64,000 nucleotides of DNA, taken from the NCBI RefSeq assembly GCF_003065405.1, contig NZ_CP026947.1:1302001-1366000 (forward strand). The letters are read 5' to 3'. Under the pieces are notes generated by a model. It was not told where the DNA came from. It searched no databases and saw only the letters and a program-made list of their open reading frames with translations. Source of the stretch: Corynebacterium yudongzhengii. GTDB lineage: Bacteria > Actinomycetota > Actinomycetes > Mycobacteriales > Mycobacteriaceae. Below, one piece after another: positions 33,749 to 42,258 of the stretch. Positions within the stretch are counted from its first letter, which is position 1, and every line of letters starts with the position of its first letter. The translations under genes and the position numbers were made by a program.

Positions 33749-35851
33749 CTAGATTCCCGCTTCGCGCACCCCCCGCAGTTCCTTCTTCAAATCGGCGATC
33801 TCATCGCGCAGACGACCGGCCAACTCGAACTTCAGCTCGCGGGCGGCCTCCGCCATCTGGTTGGAGAGATCGTCGATGTAGGACTGCAGCTCATCCTGGG
33901 CCATGGTGGACGTATCGGGCTTATCGACGACCGCCGCATCCGCATGCACCGTCGGCGCCTCCTGCTCGTCTCCGGTGTTCTCGTAGACCTGGTCTAAGAT
34001 GTCCGCGATCTTCTTGCGCAGCGGGGTCGGGTCGATGCCGTGTTCCTTATTGTAGGCCAGCTGCTTCTCCCGGCGGCGCTCGGTCTCGTCGATGGCGTAC
34101 TGCATCGACTCGGTGATGCTGTCGGCGTACATGACCACCGCGCCGGAGACGTTACGCGCGGCACGGCCGATGGTCTGGATGAGCGACTTCGTCGAGCGCA
34201 GGAAGCCTTCTTTGTCGGCATCGAGGATGGCCACTAAGGAGACCTCCGGCAGGTCGAGGCCCTCGCGCAGCAGGTTGATGCCGACGAGCACGTCGTACTC
34301 CCCCAGGCGCAGCTGGCGCAAAAGCTCGACGCGCTCGAGGGTGTCGATATCCGAGTGCAGGTAGCGGACCTTGATGCCGTTTTCCAGCAGGTAGTCGGTG
34401 AGGTCCTCGGCCATTCGTTTGGTCAGGGTGGTGACCAGCACGCGCTCGTCGCGCTCGGTGCGGGTGCGGATTTCGTCGATAAGATCGTCGATCTGGCCTT
34501 CGGTGGGGCGTACGTCGACCTTGGGGTCGACCAGCCCGGTGGGGCGGATGACCTGCTCGACGAACTCGCCGCCGGCGGCCGCCAACTCGTAGTCGCCGGG
34601 GGTGGCGGACATGTAGACGGTCTGGCCGACGCGCTCCTCGAACTCCTCGAAGGTCAGCGGCCGGTTATCCAGCGCCGAGGGCAGGCGGAAGCCGTGCTCA
34701 ACGAGGTTGCGCTTGCGCGACATATCACCTTCGAACATGCCGCCGATCTGGGGGACGGTGACGTGCGACTCGTCGATAATCGTGAGGAAGTCCTCCGGGA
34801 AGTAATCGACGAGCGTGGCCGGCGCGCTGCCCGCCTCGCGCGCGTCCATGTGCCGCGAGTAGTTCTCGATGCCGGAGCAGAAACCGACCTGCTCGATCAT
34901 CTCCAGGTCATATTCCGTGCGCATGCGCAACCGCTGTGCCTCGAGCAGCTTGCCGCGGTTTTCGAGATCCGCCAGGCGCTCCTCGAGTTCCTCTTTGATG
35001 GAGTTGATCGCCTGCTGCATGCGATGCTCGTCGGCGACGTAGTGGGTGGCCGGGAAGATGCGCACCTCGTCGACTTGGCGGATGACCTCACCGGTTAAGG
35101 GGTGGATGTAGTAGAGCGCGTCGATATCGTCGCCGAAGAACTCGATGCGCACGGCGACCTCTTCGTAGGCGGGGATGATGTCGACGGTATCGCCCTTGAC
35201 GCGGAAGGAGCCGCGCTTGAACTCATAGTCGTTGCGTTCGTACTGGATGTCCACGAGCAGGCGGAGGAAGCGGTCGCGGTCGATCTCTTCGTCGATACGC
35301 AACACCAGGGAGCGATCCAGGTAGGACTGCGGGGTGCCCAGGCCGTAGATGCAGGAGACAGAGGAGACCACGACGACATCGCGGCGCGAGAGCAGCGCCG
35401 AGGTCGCCGAGTGGCGCAGGCGCTCGACGTCGTCGTTGATCGAGGAGTCCTTCTCGATGTAGGTGTCCGTCTGCGCGACGTAGGCCTCGGGTTGGTAGTA
35501 GTCGTAGTAGCTGACGAAGTATTCGACGGCGTTGTTCGGCAAGAGTTCGCGCAGCTCGTTGGCCAGCTGGGCGGCCAGCGTCTTGTTGGGCGCCATGACG
35601 AGAGTGGGGCGCTGTTGCTTCTCGATGAGCCACGCCGCCGTCGCCGACTTACCCGTACCGGTCGCACCGAGGAGCACGACGTCCTCTTCCCCGTTGCGCA
35701 GCCTTTCGTCGAGCTCCGCGATAGCGGTCGGCTGGTCGCCGGCGGGCTCGTATTCACTGATGACCTCGAACTCGCCCTCCGTGCGTTCGACCTCGCCGAC
35801 GGGGCGGAAATCGGAGTGCGGAATGACCGGGCGTTCAGCTGCAAATGCCAT
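33749..35851 (-). CDS. uvrB: Excinuclease ABC subunit B
   Basis: 700 residues. The damage-verifying helicase of excision repair. Seen are Walker [18 protein letters not shown], the beta-hairpin [25 protein letters not shown], motif [16 protein letters not shown], motif [14 protein letters not shown], and the C-terminal UVR domain ([33 protein letters not shown]) that contacts UvrC/UvrA. A -10 TAGCCT ends 7 nt before the ATG, so it is probably leaderless. Confidence 0.98.
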   Translation of the reverse strand: MAFAAERPVIPHSDFRPVGEVERTEGEFEVISEYEPAGDQPTAIAELDERLRNGEEDVVLLGATGTGKSATAAWLIEKQQRPTLVMAPNKTLAAQLANELRELLPNNAVEYFVSYYDYYQPEAYVAQTDTYIEKDSSINDDVERLRHSATSALLSRRDVVVVSSVSCIYGLGTPQSYLDRSLVLRIDEEIDRDRFLRLLVDIQYERNDYEFKRGSFRVKGDTVDIIPAYEEVAVRIEFFGDDIDALYYIHPLTGEVIRQVDEVRIFPATHYVADEHRMQQAINSIKEELEERLADLENRGKLLEAQRLRMRTEYDLEMIEQVGFCSGIENYSRHMDAREAGSAPATLVDYFPEDFLTIIDESHVTVPQIGGMFEGDMSRKRNLVEHGFRLPSALDNRPLTFEEFEERVGQTVYMSATPGDYELAAAGGEFVEQVIRPTGLVDPKVDVRPTEGQIDDLIDEIRTRTERDERVLVTTLTKRMAEDLTDYLLENGIKVRYLHSDIDTLERVELLRQLRLGEYDVLVGINLLREGLDLPEVSLVAILDADKEGFLRSTKSLIQTIGRAARNVSGAVVMYADSITESMQYAIDETERRREKQLAYNKEHGIDPTPLRKKIADILDQVYENTGDEQEAPTVHADAAVVDKPDTSTMAQDELQSYIDDLSNQMAEAARELKFELAGRLRDEIADLKKELRGVREAGI

Positions 35852-37229
35852 GGGATCCAGGCTACTCGGATTGGTGCGGAAGCGAATTAGGGTTCGCCGC
35901 GTGGATGTGGTGTGGGTTTCTCCGGCGTTTCCCTCTGTCTATGCTTTCGGCCAATCTGCTTACACATATTCGATCTGGCACATACGTGGTCCTCCATTCT
36001 CGGAGGTGTATTGGTCCTCTCAGCGGTCTTCATCCGGATACGAGTAGATTCGGATTCTTTTATTCGCTCAGGGATCCCACCCCAAACTTCGGGAATGGCT
36101 CAGTCGCCTCTGTATTCCCTGGGCACCCTCAGCGCAGCGGTGGTCGATGAGTTCACACATCTCCCCGCCAGCGGCCATCTGGCCGACTGCCCGCCGCCTT
36201 AGATAGCTGCCTTGGATGACGGGTGCCATATGCGGTTTGTTGCTAACGCTTCTCCGGCAAGACGGTAACCACGGTTTCCGAGTAGTTGGCAGCAGGTGTA
36301 GTTGGCAGCAGCCATCCGGTCCCGGCCGCCACAGCGCAGGTCCCGGCGACGCAGTGGGTTGCGTCAAGCTCCCCCCGACACTCAACAGACCTTCGAGTGT
36401 GGCGGCACCAGTGCTTGCTGTGCAAGCGGCAACGGGACGCTCGCGGCGCTACCAACCGGCGGAGGGTTTACGCGCGTGCGTAAAACTCGATCTCTCTGGT
36501 GAGGTGTGTCGCTTGCTCCTATGAGTTCGTCGGCATTCATCGATTCTCGATTACGCACGTGCGTAAAAACTAAAGGCCTCAGGCGACAGCGTGTTTCGCC
36601 TACCTATCAATTCTCCGAGATCTATCGATTTCCGATTACGCACGTGCGTAAACCCGACTCCGCACTATGCCGCGGCATAGGGAGCCTGGAACTGTTCTGG
36701 TTGCAGGGCCGTTGGGGTGGCCCCAAGAGGGCGGAGGGTGAAGAAGTCCGGTCCCGTTTTACGCACGCGCGTAAAACCAGAGATCTCTAGTGAGGTGTGT
36801 CTCGTTTACCTATCAATCCCCCGGAATCCATCGATTCTCGATTACGCACGTGCATAAAAACCGACTCCGCACTATGCCGCGGCATAGTCACCTAGGCGGA
36901 TTTCCACCTCCGCGAGTAGTCCCCCATAGGCAACATAGACCACCGGTCGGGTGACTCATCGATGAAGATGGCGGCTATGGGGTAATGCAAACTGCCCCTG
37001 GAGGAACCACACTCGATAACAGCGTCAGGACGCCCAACCAGGAACGCGCTCGACATAATCACCCGCTATCGATCCTCGGTTTAATCCGTCGCCCGCCCCA
37101 TAGCTTGTTTGCTATTCCCCTTACAACGCGGCCGCCTGCCCTAAACACCGATATCGAGCTCCCTCAAACCATGGCCACGCCTACAGCCGAGTCCCAGATC
37201 GAAGCGTGTTAGGGTTTCCATAACCAATC
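35852..37229. other. 1.4-kb non-coding island with ordered palindrome array
   Basis: No convincing gene between uvrB and bioA: short ORFs on both strands lack family motifs and run through the repeats. The part at 36461-36887 is a repeat array described separately. A GTAGTTGGCAGCAG direct repeat lies at about 36282-36311. The rest (35.9-36.2 and 36.9-37.2 kb) shows nothing recognisable and is less GC-rich than its surroundings. Confidence 0.7.
36461..36887. repeat. Composite repeat array built on two 16-bp palindromes
   Basis: Palindrome P1 (TTACGCACGTGCGTAA or one-base variants) occurs at 36468-36483, 36551-36566, 36636-36651, 36759-36774 and 36842-36857. P2 (CTATGCCGCGGCATAG, perfect) occurs at 36665-36680 and 36872-36887. 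Spacing is regular: P1 to P1 83, 85 and 83 bp; P1 to P2 29 and 30 bp. Spacers also match: 36591-36680 and 36797-36887 are clearly homologous 90-bp units. The array is not CRISPR-like, because the conserved parts are the palindromes plus most of the spacer. Confidence 0.85.
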
Positions 37230-37246
37230 GTTGAACGTCGTTCAAC
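37230..37246 (+). promoter_or_regulatory. BioQ-type operator before bioA
   Basis: GTTGAACGTCGTTCAAC is a near-perfect inverted repeat containing TGAAC-N3-GTTCA (37232-37244), which fits the TGAAC-N3-GTTAC-type motif of the corynebacterial biotin regulator BioQ (TetR family). It lies just after a possible -10 (CATAAC, near 37219) and just before the bioA Shine-Dalgarno. Confidence 0.75.
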
Positions 37247-37268
37247 AGTGAGGAGATCCGCGCACCCT

Positions 37269-38525
37269 ATGACTCCCGAAGAGATCGCCGGCATCGACGC
37301 CGCGCACATCTGGCATCCCTACGCCGCCCCAGGCGCGGACACGCTCATCGTCGACTCTGCCCAGGGAACTCAGCTCACACTCACCGATGGCCGCATCCTT
37401 CTCGACGCCATGAGCTCCTGGTGGGCCGCCTGCCACGGCCATTCCCACCCCCGCTTGATCGCGGCCGCACGCCGACAGATCGATCAGATGAGCCACGTCA
37501 TGTTCGGTGGGATCACCCACGAACCGGCCGCCCGTCTCACCGCTAACCTCCTGGATCTCACGGGCCAGAACTACGACCAAGTCTTCTACTCGGATTCCGG
37601 CTCGGTCGGTGTGGAGGTCGCCATCAAGATGGCCCTGCAATACTCCCGCGGCGCCGGCCACCCCGAGCGCACCCGGCTGCTTACCTGGCGCTCCGGTTAC
37701 CACGGCGACACCTTCGAGGCCATGAGCGTCTGCGACCCCGACGGCGGCATGCATGCGCTGTGGGGCGATGCGGTGGCCACCCAACGCTTCGCCCCCGCCC
37801 CGCCGGTGCGCGGCAGCGATCCCGGCGACTACCTCGAGCGCTTCGCCGCGCTTATCGACGACTCCATCGCCGCCGTCATCATCGAACCCGTCGTCCAGGG
37901 CGCCGGGGGCATGCGCTTCCACGACGCCGAGCTCGTCCGCGGCGTCCACCGCCTCTGCCAGGAGCACGGCATCTTAATGATCGCCGATGAGATCGCCACC
38001 GGCTTCGGGCGCACCGGAGCGCTGTTCACCACCCTCGACAACGGCGTTGTTCCGGACATCCTCTGCGTCGGCAAGGCGCTTACCGGCGGATTTGTCACCC
38101 TCGCCGCCACGCTGGCCACTGAGCGCGTCGCCAAGACCATGGAGCCTTCTGCACTCATGCATGGCCCCACCTTCATGGCCAATCCTCTGGCCTGCGCCGT
38201 CGCCGCCGAATCCACCGCCCTCATCGCCGAGGGCGACTGGCGTCGGCAGGTGCCCCGCATCGAAAAGGAGCTTATCGACGGCCTCGCCCCACTTTCCGAC
38301 ACACCCGGCGTGGCCGATGTCCGCGTCCTCGGCGCCATCGGTGTCATCGAACTCGTCGACGAGGTGGACATGGCCGCCGCCACAGCCGCCGCCGTCAACC
38401 ACGGCGTGTGGATCCGCCCCTTCGGTCGCCTCATCTACGCCATGCCGCCGTATATCTCGACCTCAGAGGAGATCGCCGCGATCACCCGTGCCATGCGCGC
38501 CGCCGTCGCTGGGAGCATCTCATGA
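37269..38525 (+). CDS. bioA: Adenosylmethionine-8-amino-7-oxononanoate aminotransferase
   Basis: 418 residues from the ATG (MTPEEIAGIDAAHIWHPYA), with GAGGAG 13 nt upstream; a GTG at 37248 is in frame but overlaps the Shine-Dalgarno and operator. This PLP enzyme makes 7,8-diaminopelargonate in biotin synthesis, using SAM as amino donor. Seen are WHPYA, MSSWWAACHGHSHPRL, SDSGSVGVEVAIKMALQY, LMIADEIATGFGRTG and the Schiff-base Lys in CVGKALTGGF. Confidence 0.97.
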   Translation: MTPEEIAGIDAAHIWHPYAAPGADTLIVDSAQGTQLTLTDGRILLDAMSSWWAACHGHSHPRLIAAARRQIDQMSHVMFGGITHEPAARLTANLLDLTGQNYDQVFYSDSGSVGVEVAIKMALQYSRGAGHPERTRLLTWRSGYHGDTFEAMSVCDPDGGMHALWGDAVATQRFAPAPPVRGSDPGDYLERFAALIDDSIAAVIIEPVVQGAGGMRFHDAELVRGVHRLCQEHGILMIADEIATGFGRTGALFTTLDNGVVPDILCVGKALTGGFVTLAATLATERVAKTMEPSALMHGPTFMANPLACAVAAESTALIAEGDWRRQVPRIEKELIDGLAPLSDTPGVADVRVLGAIGVIELVDEVDMAAATAAAVNHGVWIRPFGRLIYAMPPYISTSEEIAAITRAMRAAVAGSIS

Positions 38526-39202
38526 TCCTGATCGTGACCGGCACCGGCACCGATGTGGGCAAGACCGTCGCCACCGCGGCGCTGGCCTGCGTGTATCGAG
38601 CACGCGGCTGGGACGTCGTCGTCGCCAAGCCAGTGCAGACCGGTGAGCCCGAAGGCTCCGGCGACGCGTTCACCGTGGCCCGCCTCGCCCGAGTAGAGAC
38701 CGCGGAGATGATTCGCTACCCCGAGCCCCTGGCCCCGAACCTCGCCGCCGCGCGCGCCGGGATGCGCCCGCCGACGCTCGCGGAGACCACCACCTGGATC
38801 CGGGCCCTCGATGCACCGGGGCGCGTCCTGCTGGTCGAAGGCGCAGGCGGCCTCCTGGTCCGGCTTGCCGACGACCTCACCCTCGCCGACATCGCCGCAG
38901 CGCTCCATGCCGACGTCGTGGTGGTCACCAGCGTGACGTTGGGCTGTCTCAACAGCGCGGAGCTGACCGTCAACGAGGCGCAGCGGCGCGGCCTTCGCGT
39001 CACCGGCCTGATCGGCGGAAGCATCCCGGCGGATCCGGATAAGACGATCCTCCTCAACCTCGACGAGCTCCCGCGGCTTACCGACGTGCCTGTGTGGGGC
39101 TGTGTGCCGGAAGGTGCCGGCGGGCTTAACCCCCGGGAGTTCGACGAGCTCGCGCGGCGGTCGATCACCATCCCCCGCTCGCACTCTTCGTGCTGCGTAT
39201 AG
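38522..39202 (+). CDS. bioD: Dethiobiotin synthetase
   Basis: 226 residues. The ATG overlaps the bioA stop (ATGA). P-loop TGTGTDVGKTVAT at the N-terminus, then VVAKPVQTGEPEGSGDAF (substrate Lys/Thr) and VEGAGGLLVRL. It closes the ureido ring of dethiobiotin with ATP and CO2. No bioB or bioF is seen in the window; corynebacteria commonly lack a full pathway or keep bioB elsewhere. Confidence 0.97.
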   Translation: MILIVTGTGTDVGKTVATAALACVYRARGWDVVVAKPVQTGEPEGSGDAFTVARLARVETAEMIRYPEPLAPNLAAARAGMRPPTLAETTTWIRALDAPGRVLLVEGAGGLLVRLADDLTLADIAAALHADVVVVTSVTLGCLNSAELTVNEAQRRGLRVTGLIGGSIPADPDKTILLNLDELPRLTDVPVWGCVPEGAGGLNPREFDELARRSITIPRSHSSCCV

Positions 39203-39279
39203 AGCTTAGGCATGGCTACCCTACCCCCGAGACGGTGACCACGATGGTTAAAGATTGTTATATCTATTACTATTGCGAC

Positions 39280-39543
39280 ATGGCTAAGAAGAAGCGCACA
39301 TGCAATTCGCGGAAGATCCAGCGCTACGGGTCTGCGCTCGACATTTATGATGCGAGCCGCCGCGACCCCCTCGAAGGCCTGCGCCAAGCCAACCTCACGC
39401 CGAAGAAGCGCTGCTGCAAGAAGACGGTGCGCTGCAAGAACTGCCCGCTCGTGGTGAACAAGCTGCAGCGCGCCCTGTATGCGGGCATGGTCGACAGCGA
39501 GGACCTGCTCAACTATTCCGACGAACTGCGCGGCACGGCTTAA
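39280..39543 (+). CDS. Small Cys-rich basic protein of unknown function
   Basis: 87 residues from MAKKKRTCNSRKIQRYGS; I do not recognise the family. A TACTAT -10 ends 6 nt before the ATG (leaderless). Six Cys residues include a compact cluster RCCKKTVRCKNC that could bind zinc or Fe-S; the N-terminal half is very basic and the C-terminus acidic (MVDSEDLLNYSDEL). It is convergent with ferritin and shares the terminator between them. Nucleic-acid or ribosome binding is a guess. Confidence 0.65.
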   Translation: MAKKKRTCNSRKIQRYGSALDIYDASRRDPLEGLRQANLTPKKRCCKKTVRCKNCPLVVNKLQRALYAGMVDSEDLLNYSDELRGTA

Positions 39544-39548
39544 AAAAA

Positions 39549-39579
39549 GGGTCACGATCCTCCCAGTGGATCGTGGCCC
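39549..39579. terminator. Terminator between the Cys-rich gene and ferritin
   Basis: GGGTCACGATCC (39549-39560) pairs with GGATCGTGGCCC (39568-39579) with one non-Watson-Crick pair. Seven As precede it, giving a U7 tract on the minus strand, so it mainly ends the ftn transcript; it may also stop the plus-strand gene. Confidence 0.85.
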
Positions 39580-39603
39580 TATCGCTGTGGCTGCGGCGCT
39601 CGC

Positions 39604-40086
39604 TTAGGCGAGCTCATCGTCGACACGCAGGATTCCGGAACCGTCGTTGCCGACGATGCGGAGGCGACCGATGATGGTGCGCACCGTGTCTTCCTCGCTG
39701 ATCTGCTCGGTCAAGAAGTCGTCGAGCAGCGGGCGGGAATCGACGTCGCCCTCCTCGTCGCACAGCTTGCGCAGCGCGCGGATGGACTTCGAGACCTCAC
39801 GCTCGTGCTCGAGGGCGATCTCGAATGCCTCGACGGCGGAGGTGATCTTGACCTCCGGCTTGTCGATGACGCCAATCTGCGCCTGGTTGTCGCGGGCATC
39901 GAGGTGCGCGATGAACTTCTCGGCGTGCTCGATCTCCTCCGCGGACTGGCGACGCATCCAGGAGGCCATGCCGGTGAGGTCGAGCAGGTCGAGCTCGATG
40001 GCGAGCTGGCGGTAGACGCTGGACGCGGCGAGCTCCAGGGTGATCTGTTCGTTGAAGGCTTGCTCCAAGGTGTCGTTTAGCTTCAT
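39604..40086 (-). CDS. ftn: Ferritin
   Basis: 160 residues from MKLNDTLEQAFNEQITLELAAS. Ferroxidase ligands fit bacterial ferritin: Glu in QITLELAASSVY, the Glu/His pair in SAEEIEHAEKF, Glu in ALEHEREVSKSI and Gln in LTEQISEED. It stores iron as a 24-mer. A -10 TAGGCT ends 7 nt before the ATG, so it is probably leaderless. I see no clear DtxR box. Confidence 0.93.
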   Translation of the reverse strand: MKLNDTLEQAFNEQITLELAASSVYRQLAIELDLLDLTGMASWMRRQSAEEIEHAEKFIAHLDARDNQAQIGVIDKPEVKITSAVEAFEIALEHEREVSKSIRALRKLCDEEGDVDSRPLLDDFLTEQISEEDTVRTIIGRLRIVGNDGSGILRVDDELA

Positions 40087-40161
40087 GCGACAAAGCCTAC
40101 CGAAATTCGCGCTTGTGAGCACTTTTTTCGTTAAGCGGCCTGCGTCACATAAACCCACTGT

Positions 40162-40533
40162 TCAACGCAGGATTCGGGTCAGCCCCCGGGTGGCGCGCAC
40201 CCACTCTTCGGCCTCTCCGGTCGCCTCCCAATGGGCGTAGAGCGAGGAGTGCTCCGCATCCAGAATCTCGCGGGCCTGTTTACGCAACCACGACCTGTTG
40301 AAGGCGGTGTCGATTTCCGCGAGCTCCGCCTCACCGATACCGGCAGGGCGCTCCTCGGGGCGGGTGAGCAAGGCGTTGAGGGCGATGACGACGGCGGCGT
40401 CGTCGGCATCTGGGGCCGCCGAACCGGCACAGCGGAAGCGGAACACATCGAGCGAAAAGCGCCCAGCGCGCAGGTCCTCGACCAACTCGAGGGCCGCGCT
40501 GTTATCGAATGGTCCCACATCCCAGAATCCCAT
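40162..40533 (-). CDS. DUF4259 domain protein
   Basis: 123 residues beginning MGFWDVGPFDNSAALELVEDL, the hallmark start of DUF4259 (usually MGAWG.GPFDND.ALD). The rest is helical with a WLRKQAREILDAEHSSLYAHW stretch. Function unknown. A TAATAT -10 lies 8 nt before the ATG, so the first codons upstream in frame are rejected as start. Confidence 0.85.
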   Translation of the reverse strand: MGFWDVGPFDNSAALELVEDLRAGRFSLDVFRFRCAGSAAPDADDAAVVIALNALLTRPEERPAGIGEAELAEIDTAFNRSWLRKQAREILDAEHSSLYAHWEATGEAEEWVRATRGLTRILR

Positions 40534-40629
40534 GACTGCGCATATTAAAACGCGTGAATGAATCGGGGTTGGACAACACGTGAACACCACGCGACGAACA
40601 TGCGGAAAATTGGTATTGCCACCAAACCT

Positions 40630-41226
40630 TTAACTCTTTTTGAGCTTATCGACGAGCCTATCCACCTGCTGCGCCAATTCTTCCAACGTCCCGGAATTAT
40701 CGAGCACCACATCCGCCTTGCTTAACCGCGTCTCATCGTCGACCTGCGCGTCCATCCGCCGAGCCGCGTCCTGAGGAGAGATGCCGCGAGCGCTTTCCAG
40801 GCGCTCGATGCGCAGCTGCCGATCCGTATGCACCACCACGGTGAGATCCATCTCCTCATCCAACCCCTGCTCGATGAGCAGCGGCATGTCATAGATGACG
40901 GTGTGCGCACCGGCGTCTGCCGCCTCCTGGATGCGTTGCTGCTGCAGGCGCCGAATCGCCGGGTGCGTGATGGCGTTGAGCCGCTCGGTGTTCTCCTTGC
41001 TGGAAAAGGCCCTTTCGGCGAGCAGGCTGCGTCGCAAAGCACCCTTTCCATCGAGGATGTCCTCGCCAAACGCCTCGGCGAGCTCGCGGAGTGCCGGCAT
41101 ACCCGGCTCGACGACCTCGCGGGCGAGCTTGTCCGCGTCGATGACGGGAAAACCCGCCTCGGCGAGCATTGTTGCGGCGGTCGACTTGCCGCTGCCGATT
41201 CCACCTGTCAACCCGATGATGCGCAT
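40630..41226 (-). CDS. coaE: Dephospho-CoA kinase
   Basis: 198 residues. It phosphorylates dephospho-CoA in the last step of CoA synthesis. P-loop GLTGGIGSGKSTAATML, PVIDADKLAREVVEPG, YDMPLLIEQGLD and the lid-region motif (RLESARGISPQDAARRMDAQ) are intact. It is shorter than mycobacterial CoaE because it lacks the C-terminal UPF0157 domain. It lies near rpsA, as in other corynebacteria. Confidence 0.97.
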   Translation of the reverse strand: MRIIGLTGGIGSGKSTAATMLAEAGFPVIDADKLAREVVEPGMPALRELAEAFGEDILDGKGALRRSLLAERAFSSKENTERLNAITHPAIRRLQQQRIQEAADAGAHTVIYDMPLLIEQGLDEEMDLTVVVHTDRQLRIERLESARGISPQDAARRMDAQVDDETRLSKADVVLDNSGTLEELAQQVDRLVDKLKKS

Positions 41227-41268
41227 GACGCCATGCTACCCACCAGTGCCAGTGCTAGTGTGCGAGTT

Positions 41269-41931
41269 ATGAAAGCCCTCGTCGCAGCGCTACCGCTGGC
41301 CCTCGGTGTCGCGGGGTTGGTTGCCGCGCCAGCATCTTCGGCGCTGTCTTCGGCCCCGATGAGCTCGCAGCTGGGCCATATCCATGAGACGATCCACTCC
41401 CCTGTCGCTGCGCCGGATGAGTCTTTCGCCCAGGCGCCGGTGGTGATCCTTGGTAACTATTTGCCGCCGGATGGACATGTACACCCCACGTTGGAGCGGC
41501 GTCTGGAAGTGGGGCTGCGCTGGGCGCAGGAGCATCCGGATGCACCAGTCGTTCTCACTGGTGGTGATAACGAACAGGGGCACAACGAAGCCCGCACGAT
41601 GCGGGCGTGGCTGATCGAGCGCGGGATGGACGCCGAGCGCATCCTGATCGAGCCGGATAGCTGGTCGACGATCTCGAACGCACACAACACCCATGCGCTG
41701 CTCGGACCTCAGGACAGGCTCGTGCTGGTGACCTCTGAGTCGCATCTGCACCGCGCGGTGGTCAACTTCGCCGCGACCTTCGGAGAGGATACGCAGATCG
41801 CTGGGCTGGCGGCCGAGGACGTGTGGCCGGTCGAGCGCTCGCGGGTGGAAGAGCTCAGCTCGATCAGCCGGGACCTGGCCGGGTTGTGGCTGTTGCCTGA
41901 CGCGGTACTGGACGGGACCTCGAGTATCTGA
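41269..41931 (+). CDS. Exported YdcF-like (DUF218) protein
   Basis: 220 residues. An N-terminal signal peptide (KALVAALPLALGVAGLVAAPASSALS) is followed by a DUF218 domain: VVILGNYLPPDGHVHPTLERRLEVGL, VVLTGGDNEQGHNEARTMRAWLIERGM, ILIEPDSWSTISNA and LVLVTSESHLHRAVVNF. Members of this fold (SanA/ElyC/YdcF) are envelope proteins of unclear enzymology. A TAGTGT -10 ends 7 nt before the ATG (leaderless). Confidence 0.9.
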   Translation: MKALVAALPLALGVAGLVAAPASSALSSAPMSSQLGHIHETIHSPVAAPDESFAQAPVVILGNYLPPDGHVHPTLERRLEVGLRWAQEHPDAPVVLTGGDNEQGHNEARTMRAWLIERGMDAERILIEPDSWSTISNAHNTHALLGPQDRLVLVTSESHLHRAVVNFAATFGEDTQIAGLAAEDVWPVERSRVEELSSISRDLAGLWLLPDAVLDGTSSI

Positions 41932-41970
41932 GGGGTGGAACGGTTGCAGGGGCGCGTTGTCCGCATGCTG

Positions 41971-42073
41971 CGCTACCGCTGGTCGAAAGCAGGTGTACCG
42001 AAAGGAGTCCTCCTTTCGACCTCGCGGGACTCCTTTCGGACCGACTCCTTTCGACTAGGCGTGCGAAACCGTA
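41971..42073. repeat. Dispersed element B, copy 2
   Basis: About 103 bp matching 22885-22987 in order and orientation (CGCTACCGCTGGTCGAAAGC..., ACCTCGCGGGACTC..., TTTCGACTAGGCGTG...). Here the internal arms GAAAGGAG/CTCCTTTC are more complete, so it folds better than copy 1. It lies between two convergent genes (the YdcF-like gene and rpsA). Confidence 0.8.
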
Positions 42074-42152
42074 CCACCGCATGCATCACCGGCGAGCCCA
42101 GCCCACACTCCCGGCCCACACGCCACTCCAACCCCACGAACAAACAGCACAA

Positions 42153-42189
42153 AGGCCCGCGACCAGACACATAATCCGGTCGCGGGCCT
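42153..42189 (-). terminator. Terminator of rpsA
   Basis: Perfect 12-bp stem AGGCCCGCGACC (42153-42164) / GGTCGCGGGCCT (42178-42189) with a 13-nt loop; on the minus strand TTTGTGCTGTTTG follows. It lies 70 nt after the rpsA stop. Confidence 0.85.
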
Positions 42190-42242
42190 CGAACCCCAGC
42201 GGGCCTCAGCCCCTAGCGGGCCTCGAACCCCTAGCGGGCCTC
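42181..42242. repeat. Short tandem repeat (about 17 bp, four units) beside the rpsA terminator
   Basis: GCGGGCCTCGAACCCC-type units repeat four times with small changes, the last one partial. The first unit is also one arm of the terminator, so the extra copies could compete for pairing with the other arm. Confidence 0.8.
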
Positions 42243-42258
42243 CATAAGCCCCACAGGC

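Noticed and set aside
36461..36887. CRISPR array
   Set aside because: Repeats are 16-bp palindromes with unequal spacing, the spacers themselves are homologous, and no cas gene is near.
36506..37212. Short ORFs in the 36-37 kb island (36506-36790, 36985-37212)
   Set aside because: They run through the palindromes, have no Shine-Dalgarno or leaderless -10, and show no family motif.
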